64,000 nucleotides of DNA from Bog-532 sp963775825 (GTDB taxonomy: Bacteria > Actinomycetota > Actinomycetes > Streptosporangiales > Streptosporangiaceae): NCBI GenBank assembly GCA_963775825.1, contig CAVZKY010000032.1:124001-188000 (forward strand). The letters run 5' to 3'. A model generated the notes under the pieces. It was given only the letters and a program-made list of their open reading frames with translations, was not told the DNA's origin and searched no databases. Both the position numbers and the translations under genes were made by a program. Every line of letters begins with the position of its first letter. The first letter of the stretch is position 1. Shown here in pieces: positions 8,560-17,956 of this stretch.

Positions 8560-9923
8560 CGGTCCAGAGTTCGTCCCAGCGGCCGCTGGCGTGCTGACAG
8601 CGCAGGGCGATGATGCGGGCTGCGCCGGCGGTGGTCCAGTGCATGCCTGACTGTTTGGCGCGCTGGACGACGATGGCTTTGCAGCCTGCTTCGATGGCGC
8701 CGGAGCCGGTGAACATGCCGAGTTCGCGGAAGTGGGCGTAGCGCATCCGGTGGGCGTTGTGCTCGAAGTAACCCACTTTGGTGTCCAGTTCGCCGGCTTT
8801 GGTGCCGGTGAGCGGGTACTGGCGGCGGCTTGGATGATCGCCTCGATAGTCCCGGCGTCGAGTTCGGCGCTGCGTTCTTCCAGCCATTGGGCGGGGTCGG
8901 GGGTGATGAAGGCCAGGTGGGCGCGAGATCGTGGAGATGCTCGCGGGCGTGGTAGATGTCGGTGATGTGGGTGGCGTGCGGGTAGAGAGGCCTGTGCCAT
9001 GGTCCAGATCCAGGCGGCGCCGTCGCCGACGGCGACGACCTGGCGGAAGTGATCCCGCCGCGGCGCAGGTATTCGGTTTCCACCAGTTCGGCGAGGGCGT
9101 CCTTGCCGTCGAAGGTGGCCGCGTAGCTGGAGGAGCCGGGGTCCATCACCGGGTTGCCGTCGTCATCGAGGCTGGAGACGGTGAAGAGGCGGGCGAGCTT
9201 GATCTCGCGGGTGCGGGCCTGCCGTCCTCGCCTTTGCCCTTGCGGCCTTCGGTCTCGCTGGGGCGTACGGGACGCCGGTGCCCTCCACCTCGACATACAG
9301 CATGTCGGGGACCGGCTCGGGCGGGGGCAGCGGGCGGATCGTGCGGGCGCGAGCCGGCGGCCTGCGGTCCCGGTCGCGGCGCGGGCCGCCGCGCCGGACG
9401 CCTCGGCGGACCGCTCGATTGTCCTGGCGCTCACAGCGATCCCGGCCGGGTCGGCCAGCAGGGCGGCGGCCTTGCCGAACGGGACCTCCGCGCCGGCCCG
9501 GGCAATCATCTGGGTCAGCCCCGGCGACAGCGATGTCCCGGCCACGCCCAGTTGCCCGTCCCGTGGCGCGAAGCCGTGCCCGCATTCGCGGCAGTGGTAC
9601 CAGGCCCGCTTACCCGCACCGGCCCCAGCACCGTGGTGATGGTCTTGGGCCGGCGGTCGGCGAAGGCCGCCTGATGGCCGCTGGCGCACGGCGTGCGGGC
9701 AGGCGTAGCCGTCATCATCGCCACCCAGCACCGCTTCCAGCAGCCGCGCCCGGCCGCGGCCAGCGCGGCGCGCATCGCGTCCTCCAGCACGCCCAGCGCC
9801 GCGCCTGGCGAGCATCCCGGCGGCCAGCCCGGCCAGGGCCGGCACCTCGGCGGTGATGATCTCCTCTAGTCCGCGCGGAGCCCCCCTTTCCCTCCGCCGG
9901 AGGGGGTGCGCTGGCCCGGCCAC
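8560..9923 (-). mobile_element. ISKra4-family transposase, multiply frameshifted
   Basis: The minus strand carries the whole length of an ISKra4 transposase broken into at least three frames: an N-terminal part (LEDAMRAAL, near 9790), a zinc-like C-x-x-C-G-H-G-F segment and SPGLTQMIAR (near 9560), the central ARLFTVSSLDDDGNP and YAATFDGKDALAELV (near 9150), THITDIYHAREHLHDLAP (near 8960), and the C-terminal YFEHNAHRMRYAHFRELGMF to GRWDELW (8775-8565). It cannot make an active enzyme as read. The DUF6788-type accessory reading frame upstream is the usual companion of this transposase. Confidence 0.82.
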
Positions 9924-10262
9924 GGCCGGGCTGCGCAGATCGCCTCGCTGACAGCGGTCACCTCCTCCACCAGACCGGCGAACCGCTGGTGCTCGGCGAC
10001 CTCCCGCTGGATCTTCTCCAGCTCCGGGCCTGGCTTCAGGTGCACTTCACGGTCTTGCCGCCGATGCGGCAGGTGAGGTTCCACTGCGGCCCGTGGCCGC
10101 GGTGACCCGGCCGGGCGCACGCGCAGTTCGGCTTGCCGCACTTGCGGAACACCGCGTTCAGCGCGCCCCGCCGGAAATCCCCGGCCTGGGAGATCAGGGC
10201 GAGCAACTCGCGCGGCGGCGCTCCAGCCACGCCAGGTCCCGTCCGGCAAGCGGCTCGGCCAT
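9866..10262 (-). pseudogene. DUF6788-type IS accessory protein, frameshifted
   Basis: Starts at ATG 10262 (M-A-E-P-L-A-G-R-D-L-A-W-L-E), then the frame changes near 10205 into ELLALISQAGDFRRGALNAV and FRKCGKPNCACARPGHRGHG (a four-Cys region), and returns near 10045 to VHLKPGPELEKIQREVAEH. Such proteins are found directly before ISKra4-like transposases, as here. At least two frame changes make it a pseudogene. Confidence 0.72.
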
Positions 10263-10271
10263 GCCACCTCC

Positions 10272-10298
10272 ATTCTGAGTTACAACATCACTCAGAAT
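10272..10298. promoter_or_regulatory. Perfect 9-bp inverted repeat upstream of the IS accessory gene
   Basis: ATTCTGAGT (10272-10280), nine bases, then ACTCAGAAT (10290-10298). The arms are perfectly complementary and sit ten bases before the start codon of the DUF6788 frame, a good place for an operator or transposase-binding site. It lacks a T-run, so a terminator is less likely. Confidence 0.45.
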
Positions 10299-10424
10299 AG
10301 CTACGTAACCTGCGCAAGCCAAGCACCCTCACAATTGCCGGAAGACATTCCATCGATGCCGAACGAGTGGCTCCCCGCCGTCATGGGCACAAGAGCGACC
10401 GCCCGGTGGGCAACGACCGGATGC

Positions 10425-10658
10425 TCAGTTCGCGAGACGGTCGACCCGCTCGATGGTGATTAAGTCGCCGTCGATGACGTTTACCACCCGGTAAGAACCG
10501 ACACGCAGCCGGCGATAGTCACCTCGGTGAAACGCATCCGGCGGGTAAGGGTTGCTGGCCAGGTCGGCGACGGCCACGCCGATCGCGCGCATCCCGTCCT
10601 GGTCCGCCAGGTAACGATGTGCGGACGCGCGGGCGGTAGGAGACCACTCGATCTTCAC
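10425..10658 (-). CDS. RelE-family toxin
   Basis: 77 residues with a GTG start. RelE/ParE fold landmarks: M-K-I-E-W-S-P-T-A at the start, the central helices, then GDYRRLRVGSYRVVNVIDGD and the C-terminal VDRLAN. The pattern R-R-L-R-V-G-x-Y-R-V is the usual RelE core with basic residues. RelE toxins are ribosome-dependent mRNA interferases or related toxins. The start codon overlaps the antitoxin stop (GTGA), so the pair is co-translated. Function is by family; activity is untested. Confidence 0.88.
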   Translation of the reverse strand: MKIEWSPTARASAHRYLADQDGMRAIGVAVADLASNPYPPDAFHRGDYRRLRVGSYRVVNVIDGDLITIERVDRLAN

Positions 10659-10915
10659 CCGTGGCCGCCGAGCAGCTCCGCCATCGCCTCCTCATGGGAG
10701 ACCGCGCCAGGGCGGCCCGCGGCCACCCACTCCCGATGACCCGCCAGCGTGGCCTCTATCTCCGCCTCCTCCCGGGCCTCGGCGGACGCGTGACGCTCAA
10801 CGGCCCGAAGGCGCCGCAACTCAGGTAGCGGGACGATCGCGGCAGCCTCCCCGCCGAGGTGGATGACCTCGTACGGCTCACCCGGGTCTGGATCACTCGT
10901 CGGCTGCGCGCTCAT
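10655..10915 (-). CDS. Phd/YefM-type antitoxin
   Basis: 86 residues from ATG 10915. The N-terminal half carries YEVIHLGGEAAAIVPLPELRRL, a Phd/YefM-like DNA-binding segment; the C-terminal acidic half (EEAEIEATL) would wrap the toxin. It precedes and overlaps the RelE gene, the normal order for this family. An inverted repeat overlaps its start. A close paralogue with the same IHLGG motif lies at 16926-17183. Confidence 0.85.
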   Translation of the reverse strand: MSAQPTSDPDPGEPYEVIHLGGEAAAIVPLPELRRLRAVERHASAEAREEAEIEATLAGHREWVAAGRPGAVSHEEAMAELLGGHG

Positions 10916-10928
10916 ACCATCACGGTAT
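10914..10928. promoter_or_regulatory. Probable antitoxin operator (ATACC-N5-GGTAT)
   Basis: A 5-bp inverted repeat with five-base spacer lies over the antitoxin start codon. Phd/YefM antitoxins typically autoregulate by binding short palindromes at this place. The role is inferred from position and symmetry. Confidence 0.45.
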
Positions 10929-10989
10929 ATCCCTGGTGATGATCCGGCACGCCGCCGCGGCGGTCGCACGGTTGCCATCGCGACGGTGG

Positions 10990-11221
10990 CCAGCGCCTGA
11001 CGTACGGCCGAAAGAGCGATGTCCCGCGGTCAACTCCGGCGCCTGAGGCGGAGCCATCTCACGGCACACCCGGGCTCGCAGCCAAAGGCGAACTTTCGAG
11101 TGCCCCCGCGATTGAGACGGAGGGTGAAGCGGGCGATGGTGTGGTGTCAGCCCGCCGATCGGTGAACTCGCCGCGCAGCGCCGATCTCGACCCGATCCGC
11201 GATGGCCTGAAGGTCGCTCAT
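10990..11221 (-). pseudogene. Degraded SnoaL-like (NTF2-fold) gene remnant
   Basis: Starts at ATG 11221, overlapping the sigma-factor stop (ATGA). The first residues M-S-D-L-Q-A-I-A-D-R-V-E-I are typical of SnoaL-like proteins, but the frame ends after about 24 codons and downstream frames hold only weak similarity to such a protein. I read it as the eroded third gene of the epimerase/sigma operon. Confidence 0.4.
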
Positions 11222-12197
11222 CGGTTTCCTCCCTCTTTCGTGTTGCGTCTGGGCTGCGGTAATTCCTTCTCCGGCAGTCGCGCCACGTCGGACACCGGCC
11301 CGATATGACCAAGCTTGTCGGGATTGACGACAGCGCGGATCGCGTGGACTACGCCGTCGGCCACCTCAACCTCGAACACGGTGAACACCCGCCCCGCGGC
11401 GTCGAACCCGATCGCGCCCGGCTGGCCGTTGACCCAGGCCAGCTGGAGGGAAGTGCCCAGGGGCCGGCCTCGGCGGAAGAGGCCGAACAGCAGCCGGGCG
11501 ACCCGCTCCCGCCCGCGCAGCGGGGCGCCGACCGCCTGCGCCTTGCCGCCACCGTCCCCGTAGAGCACCACGTCGGGCGCGAGCATGCCGAGCAGCGCGT
11601 CCATGTCGCCGCCCGCGGCGGCCTCGAAGAACCTGCGGGTGAGCTCCTCGCCTTCGGCCCGCCGCATCAGGGGCGGCGCGCTGTCGGGCACCGGCCCTCC
11701 GGCGGCGATGCGCTGCCTGGCGCGGGCAAAGATCTGCCGGCAGTTCACCTCGGTCTTGCCAATGATCTGCGCCACATCCGGATAGCCGTACCCAAACACC
11801 TCGCGCAGCATGAACACCGCCCGCTCCACCGGCGAAAGGGCCTCCAGCAGCACGAGGAACGCCATCGACAGCGAATCGGCCAGCTCGGCGTGCTCGGCCG
11901 GCCCCGGCCCGCCGCCGGCACGACGACCGGCTCGGGCAGCCAGTCCCCCACGTACGTCTCCCGCCGCACCCGGGCCGACCTCAGGTAGTTGATTCCCAGC
12001 CGCGTCACCGCTGTCGCCAGGTACGCCTTCAGATCGGCGATCTTGGTCCCCGCCTGGCGCGCTCGGGTCAGGCCAACGAACGCATCCTGCACGATGTCCT
12101 CGGCGTCGCCGACGGACCCGGTCATCCCGTAGGCGATGGAGAACAGCAGCGGCTGGTACTCCTGCGCTGCGTCGGCCTCATCGGCGGACCCAGGCAC
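11218..12197 (-). pseudogene. ECF41-type sigma factor (SigJ-like), frameshifted
   Basis: The first frame (12197 down to about 11900) gives sigma region 2: YQPLLFSIAYGMTGSVGDAE, DIVQDAF, DLKAYLATAVTRL and RRETYVGDWLPEP. The second frame continues with SMAFLVLLEALSPVERAVF, region 4 (YPDVAQIIGKTEVNCRQIFARAR) and a C-terminal SnoaL-like domain ending VVNPDKLGHIG, the ECF41 architecture. The shift, equal to a one-base loss, falls in a GC-rich stretch near 11900-11925. It overlaps the upstream epimerase gene by 20 bases. Sequencing error or genuine inactivation are both possible. Confidence 0.78.
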
Positions 12198-13111
12198 GGA
12201 ACCCCTCCCGCCAGCTCGGGTACCGCGGCACCCAGCCGAGCTCTTTCTTGGCCTTCTGGTTGGAGGACCCGCGCGAGGTGGTCATCTGGGCCACGACGAA
12301 CTCCCCGGCGAGCAGCCGCCCGAGCCAGGCGGGCACGCGCCGCGGGGGCTTCACGCCCGCGACCTGGGCCAGGTACGGCAGCCACTCCGCGACCGGCGCG
12401 GGGTCGTCGTCCACGACGTTATAGATGCCAGGCGCGCCATGGCCGACGGCCGCGATCGTCGCCGCGGCGGCGTCGGTGATCTCGATGAACGACCAGACCC
12501 CGGTCCCACCGCCGACCACCGGCAGCAGCCGCTTCCGCAGCATCTCCAGCAGGACATCCGAGGCGCCCGGCCCGTAGAAGCTGCCGTAGCGCAGCACGAT
12601 TCCTTCCGGTGCCTCCAGCGGCACGGTCTTGTCCACATACGTGATCGCCGCCGGCATTTGCGCGGCCGACCTGATGGGCTGCCAGTCGAGCGGATCTGCC
12701 TCGGTCTTCAGCGCACGGCCGGAACGGCTTGTCCGGCCCGGGGCCCGCGTAACCTTGCGCGATGATCCGGCGGGTGCCCGCCCGCGCCGCGGCCGCCAGC
12801 AGGTTATCGGTGCCCTGGGTCCGCAGCTCGTTCGTGGCGGCGAACGCCTGGTCGGGATTGCGGAGGCTCCGCATGCCCGCCAGCGCGGTCATCTGGTGCA
12901 CGACCACCTCCGGCGCGGCGGCCCGCACCGCCGCGATCACCGCCTCGCGATCCAGCCCGTCGAGAATTACCGGCTCCGCGCCCGCCCCGCGCAACTGCGC
13001 GACCTTGCCGGGCGTCCTCGTGGTCGCGGTGACCTCGTGACCGGCCGCGACCAGCCCAGGAACCAGGTACCGGCCCAGTGCCCCGGTCGCTCCCGTGACG
13101 AAGACTCGCAT
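12178..13111 (-). pseudogene. NAD(P)-dependent epimerase/reductase, frameshifted
   Basis: Starts at ATG 13111 with GGAAAG upstream. The N-terminal Rossmann motif G-A-T-G-A-L-G-R (residues about 7-14) and the strand VTATTRTP are clear; the first frame runs to GYAGPGPDKPFRP. Near 12715 the frame changes and continues as PAAITYVDKTV, EGIVLRYGSFYGPGA, WSFIEITDAAAATIAAV, IYNVVDDDPAPVAEWLP and a C-terminal KKELGWVPRYPSWREGF. Together this is an extended SDR of about 310 residues, often encoded with ECF41 sigma factors. The frame change equals one inserted or two lost bases. Confidence 0.78.
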
Positions 13112-13455
13112 GATCTTTCCTTCCGCCTGATGCTTTCCCTTGAAGACAAGGCACCACCCGAAGCTGTGACACTCTTCCAACCCGCAATCCGGACGGCGCG
13201 GGCTCGCTCACGCCCCCGCAGGCATCCAGCCGCTGGGCAGAAGGAATGATCTGCATGCCGCCGGTCGGGCCGTTGAGCCGCCCCGGACACCACGCCAAGT
13301 CGGCGATCGATGGGCACCCGCGGCTCTGCAGCGGGCGGCATGCCGCTGGAAGACGTTTGCGGCAGTACCTCCGAGCCCGTGAGCTACCGACTGTGGCTGG
13401 AGGACCGGGAATGTTTACGGCGTGTTAGCCCGCGCAGGGATGTCGGCGTCCACCA
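13112..13455. other. Intergenic region without recognisable gene
   Basis: About 340 bases between the epimerase start and the truncated PLD-domain gene. It should hold the promoter of the epimerase/sigma operon. No conserved protein or hairpin was recognised; the break in the HIT-PLD gene falls at its right side. Confidence 0.35.
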
Positions 13456-14700
13456 TTATGAGGCTGGCCCTGGATCTATGCTGCGGGGCCAGGCGGGCTC
13501 GGTATGGCTGGCGACCGCGGATGCCGGCCGCATCTGCCAGTGCGACTCACCGCCCACCAGCTCGACATACTGCACCGTGCCGGGTTGGCCCGCGTCGGTG
13601 CCGAACCAAGACCGCAGCAGGTCTGCCAAGACATTGCCGGGCTGTCCTGCGCGGTGGGCGACGTTAAGAGCGATCTTGGCGAAGTTGCCTGTGTAAACCA
13701 GGGCCGCTAGCGCCTCCTGCTGTATGGGTCGCGGAGCGGGGGGCGTGGCCGGTGGTTCGGGCACCACCCCTGCTGTGTGCACGGCCGGTTGCCAGCGCCG
13801 ACGGTAGTCCGCCAGCAGGCCGTGGATGAGCGGTTGGCTGCGCGGGTCGGACCAGAGCCGCTCGAAGGCGGTCAGTAGGGGCGCGGCACGGTCGGCGCCG
13901 ATGGCCCATTCGATGCCGCCCGCGATACCCGCTGCGCTGAGGTTGTTGCTACCCACGAACGTCGCGGCGACCGTGCCGTCGGCGGAGGAGAAGAGATAGG
14001 CCTTGGGGTGGAAACTGGTCGCCGGATCGTGGAAGACGCGTGTGGCGACTGCGTTTGGCCGCACCTCAGCAAGGTCGAGCAATCGGGCCAGTGCGTCGGC
14101 GTCGGTGACGGTGAGGTAGTCCGTCGTAAGCACCCTAATCTTGGCTCCCCGGTCCAGGGCATCCACCAGGCCGCCGTGGATCTGCGCCAGCCCGGATTTC
14201 ATGACGAAACTGACCAGCAGGTCAACGCGTTCGAACCGCGGATCACGAAGGCACCTCAGCAGATCGTCGCGCAGCAGCCGGTCCTGCCCGTCGACCAGTG
14301 CATATGGTTCCGTTGCGGGCTGCAGGTAGTTGCCCTTGCCCGGTATGGCATGCCGCACACCGCCGCGCGGATCCGGCACATCGCCGCGGTAGCGCGGGAT
14401 GACGTGGACATGAAAGTGCCGGACGGTTTGCCCGGCGGCCGCGCCAGCGTTGAAGCCGACGTTATAGCCGTCGGGCCGCAGCTCGACGTCGAGCTGGCAC
14501 TTGACCTCATCGATAAGGGCCAGGATGTCGGCCCGCTCATCGTCACTAGCTTCCGACTAGGTAGCGATCGCGCGTCGCGGCACGACGAGGGCATGTCCTG
14601 GGCTAACCGGGAAGCGATCGGCGATGACGAACGCATGATCGTTCGCCGCGAGCCACTCCGACGTTGGCACCGCCAGGAACGGTGAGTCATCGTCGTGCAT
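13456..14700 (-). pseudogene. HIT-PLD domain protein, amber-interrupted and C-terminally truncated (helicase-type)
   Basis: Reading from ATG 14700 one frame gives a HIT domain (ADRFPVSPGHALVVPRR; triad H-F-H-V-H followed by VIPRYRGDVPDP) and then a phospholipase-D-like domain with FHPKAYLF, GSNNLSAAG and a final WFGTDAGQPGTVQYVELVGG. A TAG at 14557-14559 interrupts the HIT domain after R-R-A-I-A-T, where relatives have an aromatic residue. Full-length relatives continue into a DEAD/DEAH helicase with DUF3427-like C-terminus; here the frame ends after the PLD part. So it is truncated as well as interrupted. An internal restart near 14379 could still produce the PLD part. Confidence 0.72.
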
Positions 14701-14900
14701 CTCGGCTCCTCACCGGTCTAGGACGCCTCTGAACAACGCTCGTCGCGCGGCTCGGCCCGGCAGGGGTTCTGGCTTGTCATAGTGTGCTCTGGCTTACGCG
14801 GAAGGGCGGGTATCGCAGGCCAGCGCCTGATTCCGGGCATTCCCGGGCCGGCGGGGCTCCCGGCCCGGGCCGGGCAGGGATCGGGCTGTGGCCGCGGCTG

Positions 14901-16508
14901 TCAGGCCAGGACCCAGGCCCCGCCGTCGCGGGTCAGCCCGGCCTTCACCAGGGTCCGCAGGTTGATGGCGCCGCACCGGGCGTGCAGCCAGGCGTCGTTC
15001 TTCACGGTGCCGATGTAGCGGAGCCGGATGCGGCGGCCGTTCTGGGTGGCGGTCCAGGCGATGACCCGTTCGATCATCGACCGGGCCGGGTAGGCCTGCC
15101 TGAACTCCGGCGTGCGGGCCTGCGCGCGGGCGGCGCGCAGCAGCCCCTCCTGCGGGTGGATGGTCATAGACCGGCCGTCTTTGGCGGTGGTGCACCGCGC
15201 CCGCAGCGGGCAGCCGCCGCACAGCGCGCCGAAGGTGACAGTCCGCTTGCCGCTCATCGGCCGGGTATGCCCGGCCGGGCAGGTGATCGTGCCATCCTGC
15301 TCGCAGATGGTGAAGTCGTCCAGGGTGAACCCGCCGGGCACGGCCGGTGCACCGGCTTGGGCTTGATCACCGGGCCGGACCGGCTGCCGGTAGGCGGCGC
15401 GGGCCTCCCCGCTGCCGTAGGCCGAGTCGCCATACACCTCCAGGCTGTCCTCCCGCTCCTGGTCACCGGGCTGCTCCGGCTGCGGCGCGCCGGGCACGGT
15501 GCCCTCGCCAGCGCTGGCCGCGTCATCCCGCCCTCAGCACAGCCATGGAACCGGTCGCGGCAGGCCATCTTCACCCCGTTCTCCGCGTCACTGCCGCCAG
15601 GCCCGGCGGCCATCGTCATCTCGCAGTCGGTGATCAGCCCGGTCTGCGGCTCGGCCGCCAGGTGCCCGCGGAACCCGTCGCGCCGCTTCGACTTGCTCTT
15701 GCGGGTATGCCGTGCCTGGCGGTCCACGGTGCTGATCACCCGGTCCGGGGCGACCTTCCGGGCGATCCGCCACCGCCCATCGGTCCCATCGGAGTCCTCA
15801 GCGGGCTCCACGTCCTGCCCGGCCACCAGCGCCAGCAGGCCCAGCGCGTCCGCCGCCGCGGCGTCCCGGCCGGGGGAATCCGGGCCCGCCAGCTCCGCGA
15901 GTACCGCCAGCGCGTCATTGACCAGGGCACTGACCAGGGCAGCCTTGGCGTCAGGATCATCCCAGTCGATCGGCGGCTTGCCCGGCTTGGAGTAATCCAG
16001 CGGGCACACCGCCGTGATCACATCCGCCGCGCCAGGCACCACCCGTGCCACCTTGCGCATCGCGGCCACCAGCTGGGTGACGGTGTCCTGGGTCGCCACC
16101 GCGTCGTCGAAAACCGTCGAGTCCACGCACCGCTTCCGCCGGCCGCGCAAGATGCCAGTCTGGGCGATCACCTCCGCGACCGCATCAAAGACCCGGTCCG
16201 GGCGACCGGACTTCGCGATCCGTTTGCGCCAGTACACCAGCGTGGACGGTCGAAGCTCACCTGGGTCAGCGACGGCGCAGGCCACCTTCCACCGGATGTC
16301 ATACTTCAGCGCGTCCGCCGTCGCGGATCCGACAGGTCATACAGCTCTTTCAGCACCAGCACGCTGCCCACCAGATCCGCCGGAACGACGGGCGCCCGGT
16401 CCGCGAAGGGAACAAGTCAGCGGTGAAGCTGTCCGGGAACAACTCGCTACGGTGCTCCGCCAGGAACGCGAACACGCTGCCCGGCGGGACCAGATGCCCG
16501 GCAATCAT
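14901..16508 (-). mobile_element. IS1182-family transposase, frameshifted
   Basis: Begins near ATG 16508 (M-I-A-G-H-L-V-P-P-G-S-V-F-A-F) and passes through several frames. Landmarks: LRPSTLVYWRKRIAKS and CVDSTVFDDAVATQD (near 16200), DGFRGHLAAEPQTGLITDCE (near 15640), GDSAYGSGEARAAY (near 15420), the Cys-rich FGALCGGCPLRARC (near 15220) and RSMIERVIAWTATQNGRRIRLRYIG ending near 14901. This is the IS1182 DDE order. At least two shifts separate the parts. The sequence GGTTATTCACGAACC at about 16607-16621 could be an outer end; I could not find its partner. Confidence 0.8.
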
Positions 16509-16925
16509 CCAGCGTCCAGCAGCTCCCGGTCCATCCGCGATTTCCCTGCATCAGAGATCATCCCAGATGATCGAACACACTGAGGGAAAGCCGAACCGGG
16601 CTCACGGGTTATTCACGAACCGGGCCACGGGTAAGGGCTAGGGGTAACCAGGTTAGCCGCTCCCTGGCGACTGCCAGCGACAACCATGGCTGGGCGTGGC
16701 CTGCTATCGACAGGTGCCCGGTGACGTTGGCTCCCAACTTGGCTCCCAACGGAGTCGCTTGCCGGGCTGACGTTCGAATGACTGCACGACATACTTTGCC
16801 TCGGATCATCTTAAGGTTGCCATCACGACACAGGACGGCCGCCGTGGCCGACGCCATGTCGATAAGCCGGGAAGCCTGCCAGGATGGGTAGCAGGTACTC
16901 GCCGATGACGACAGGGGGCAACGGG
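16509..16925. other. Intergenic region flanking the IS1182 remnant
   Basis: No gene recognised. It contains two perfect tandem copies of TTGGCTCCCAAC (16727-16738 and 16739-16750). A decayed sequence of unknown origin is likely. The last 15 bases hold the purine-rich site of the next gene. Confidence 0.4.
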
Positions 16926-17183
16926 ATGCCTGCCCAGCCCCAGATGCCCAGCCGGGATACCGGTTCGTATGAGGTGATCCACTTGGGCGGCCAGGCTGCG
17001 GTCGTCGTGCCGGTGACCGATTTCCTGCGCCTGCGGGATCTGGAGCAGGCCGCCGCCCCGCACGAGCTCGAGGACGCCGAGGACACCGCATCGATGCTGG
17101 AGTGGAAGGCCCGGGATGCCGCAGGCCAGACAACGCTCGTGTCCGCCGACGAGGCGAGGCGCCGGCTGGGCATGCCCCGGTGA
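16926..17183 (+). CDS. Phd/YefM-type antitoxin (paralogue, toxin partner decayed)
   Basis: 85 residues from ATG 16926, preceded by AGGGGGC; an in-frame ATG at 16884 gives an atypical leader. It resembles the antitoxin at 10655-10915 in length and in the block S-Y-E-V-I-H-L-G-G-Q-A-A-V-V-V-P, with an acidic C-terminal half. Its stop overlaps a GTG that begins a RelE-like frame, exactly as in the first pair, but that toxin is broken. An antitoxin without its toxin may survive as an anti-addiction factor or as a remnant. Confidence 0.8.
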   Translation: MPAQPQMPSRDTGSYEVIHLGGQAAVVVPVTDFLRLRDLEQAAAPHELEDAEDTASMLEWKARDAAGQTTLVSADEARRRLGMPR

Positions 17184-17284
17184 GCCTGCGGATCGACTAT
17201 GACGAACGGGCGATCAACGAGCCGCGTTCCTCGACGACCCGCAGGGCATGTGCACGCTCCTAGACACCATCGAGGGATACGGTC
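17180..17284 (+). pseudogene. RelE-type toxin remnant
   Basis: GTG 17180 starts V-S-L-R-I-D-Y-D-E-R-A-I-N-E, the typical beginning of an actinobacterial RelE toxin. A frame change near 17221 then gives AAFLDDPQGMCTLLDTIEGY, after which the rpiA start codon is reached. The catalytic C-terminal two thirds are missing. The GTGA overlap with the antitoxin is preserved. Confidence 0.65.
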
Positions 17285-17935
17285 ATGAGCATCGAGCGGG
17301 AGAAGCAGGTGGCCGCGGAAGCGGCCGCGGATCTGGTCGAGAACGGCATGACCGTCGGCCTTGGCACCGGCTCGACCGTGGCGTACCTGCTCCCGGCCTT
17401 GGCCAAGCGATCCCTCGACATCGTTTGCGCCGCGACGTCGCCGCGCACCGAGCACGCCGCGCGCGAACTGGGCCTGCGGATCGAGGACGTCACGAGCATC
17501 GACCGGTTCGACATCACCATCGACGGCGCGGACCAGATCGCTCCGGACGGCTGGCTGGTCAAGGGGGGCGGCGGCGCCCACACCCGGGAGAAGATCGTGG
17601 CCGGGGCCGCGGACCGGTTCGTTGTTATCGCTGACTCCTCCAAGCCGGTCCCGGCCCTGCACGCCCCTGTCCCCCTTGAGCTGCTGTCCTTCGGGCTGCG
17701 CGCCACCCGGCGCCGGGTCGGCCCAGCTTCGCTGCGTGACGTCCCGCTGAGCCCGGACGGTGGCGTGATCGCCGATTACCACGGACCGGTCGAGGACCCG
17801 GCGGCGCTCGCCGTCTGGTTGTCATCGACGCCCGGGGTCGTGGCTCACGGCCTGTTCCCGCCGCAGATGGTGGCCATGGTCCTGGTCGGCCGGGGCGAGT
17901 CGGCCGACCGGATCGACTTCACACGGGGTAATTGA
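17285..17935 (+). CDS. rpiA: Ribose-5-phosphate isomerase A
   Basis: 216 residues from ATG 17285 with GAGGGA upstream, a usual length for RpiA. It interconverts ribose 5-phosphate and ribulose 5-phosphate in the pentose phosphate pathway. Visible signatures are GLGTGSTV (about residues 25-32), T-I-D-G-A-D-Q-I (about 78-85) with the catalytic-site acid, and K-G-G-G-G-A-H-T-R-E-K (about 92-102). The C-terminal HGLFPPQMVAMVLVG is also typical. It stands alone, convergent with the propeller-protein gene. Together with the ribokinase at 27.4-28.4 kb it would feed free ribose into metabolism. Confidence 0.95.
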   Translation: MSIEREKQVAAEAAADLVENGMTVGLGTGSTVAYLLPALAKRSLDIVCAATSPRTEHAARELGLRIEDVTSIDRFDITIDGADQIAPDGWLVKGGGGAHTREKIVAGAADRFVVIADSSKPVPALHAPVPLELLSFGLRATRRRVGPASLRDVPLSPDGGVIADYHGPVEDPAALAVWLSSTPGVVAHGLFPPQMVAMVLVGRGESADRIDFTRGN

Positions 17936-17956
17936 CCGGATGTGGCTGGCTAAGGG

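Noticed and set aside
8064..8560. Coding remnant left of the ISKra4 transposase
   Set aside because: A short plus-strand stretch (R-F-F-D-I-E-G-A-R-Y) looks protein-like but could not be tied to any family or complete frame.
10920..11312. A 130-codon minus-strand frame upstream of the antitoxin
   Set aside because: Arg/His/Pro-rich composition without family similarity; better explained by a SnoaL-like remnant in another frame.
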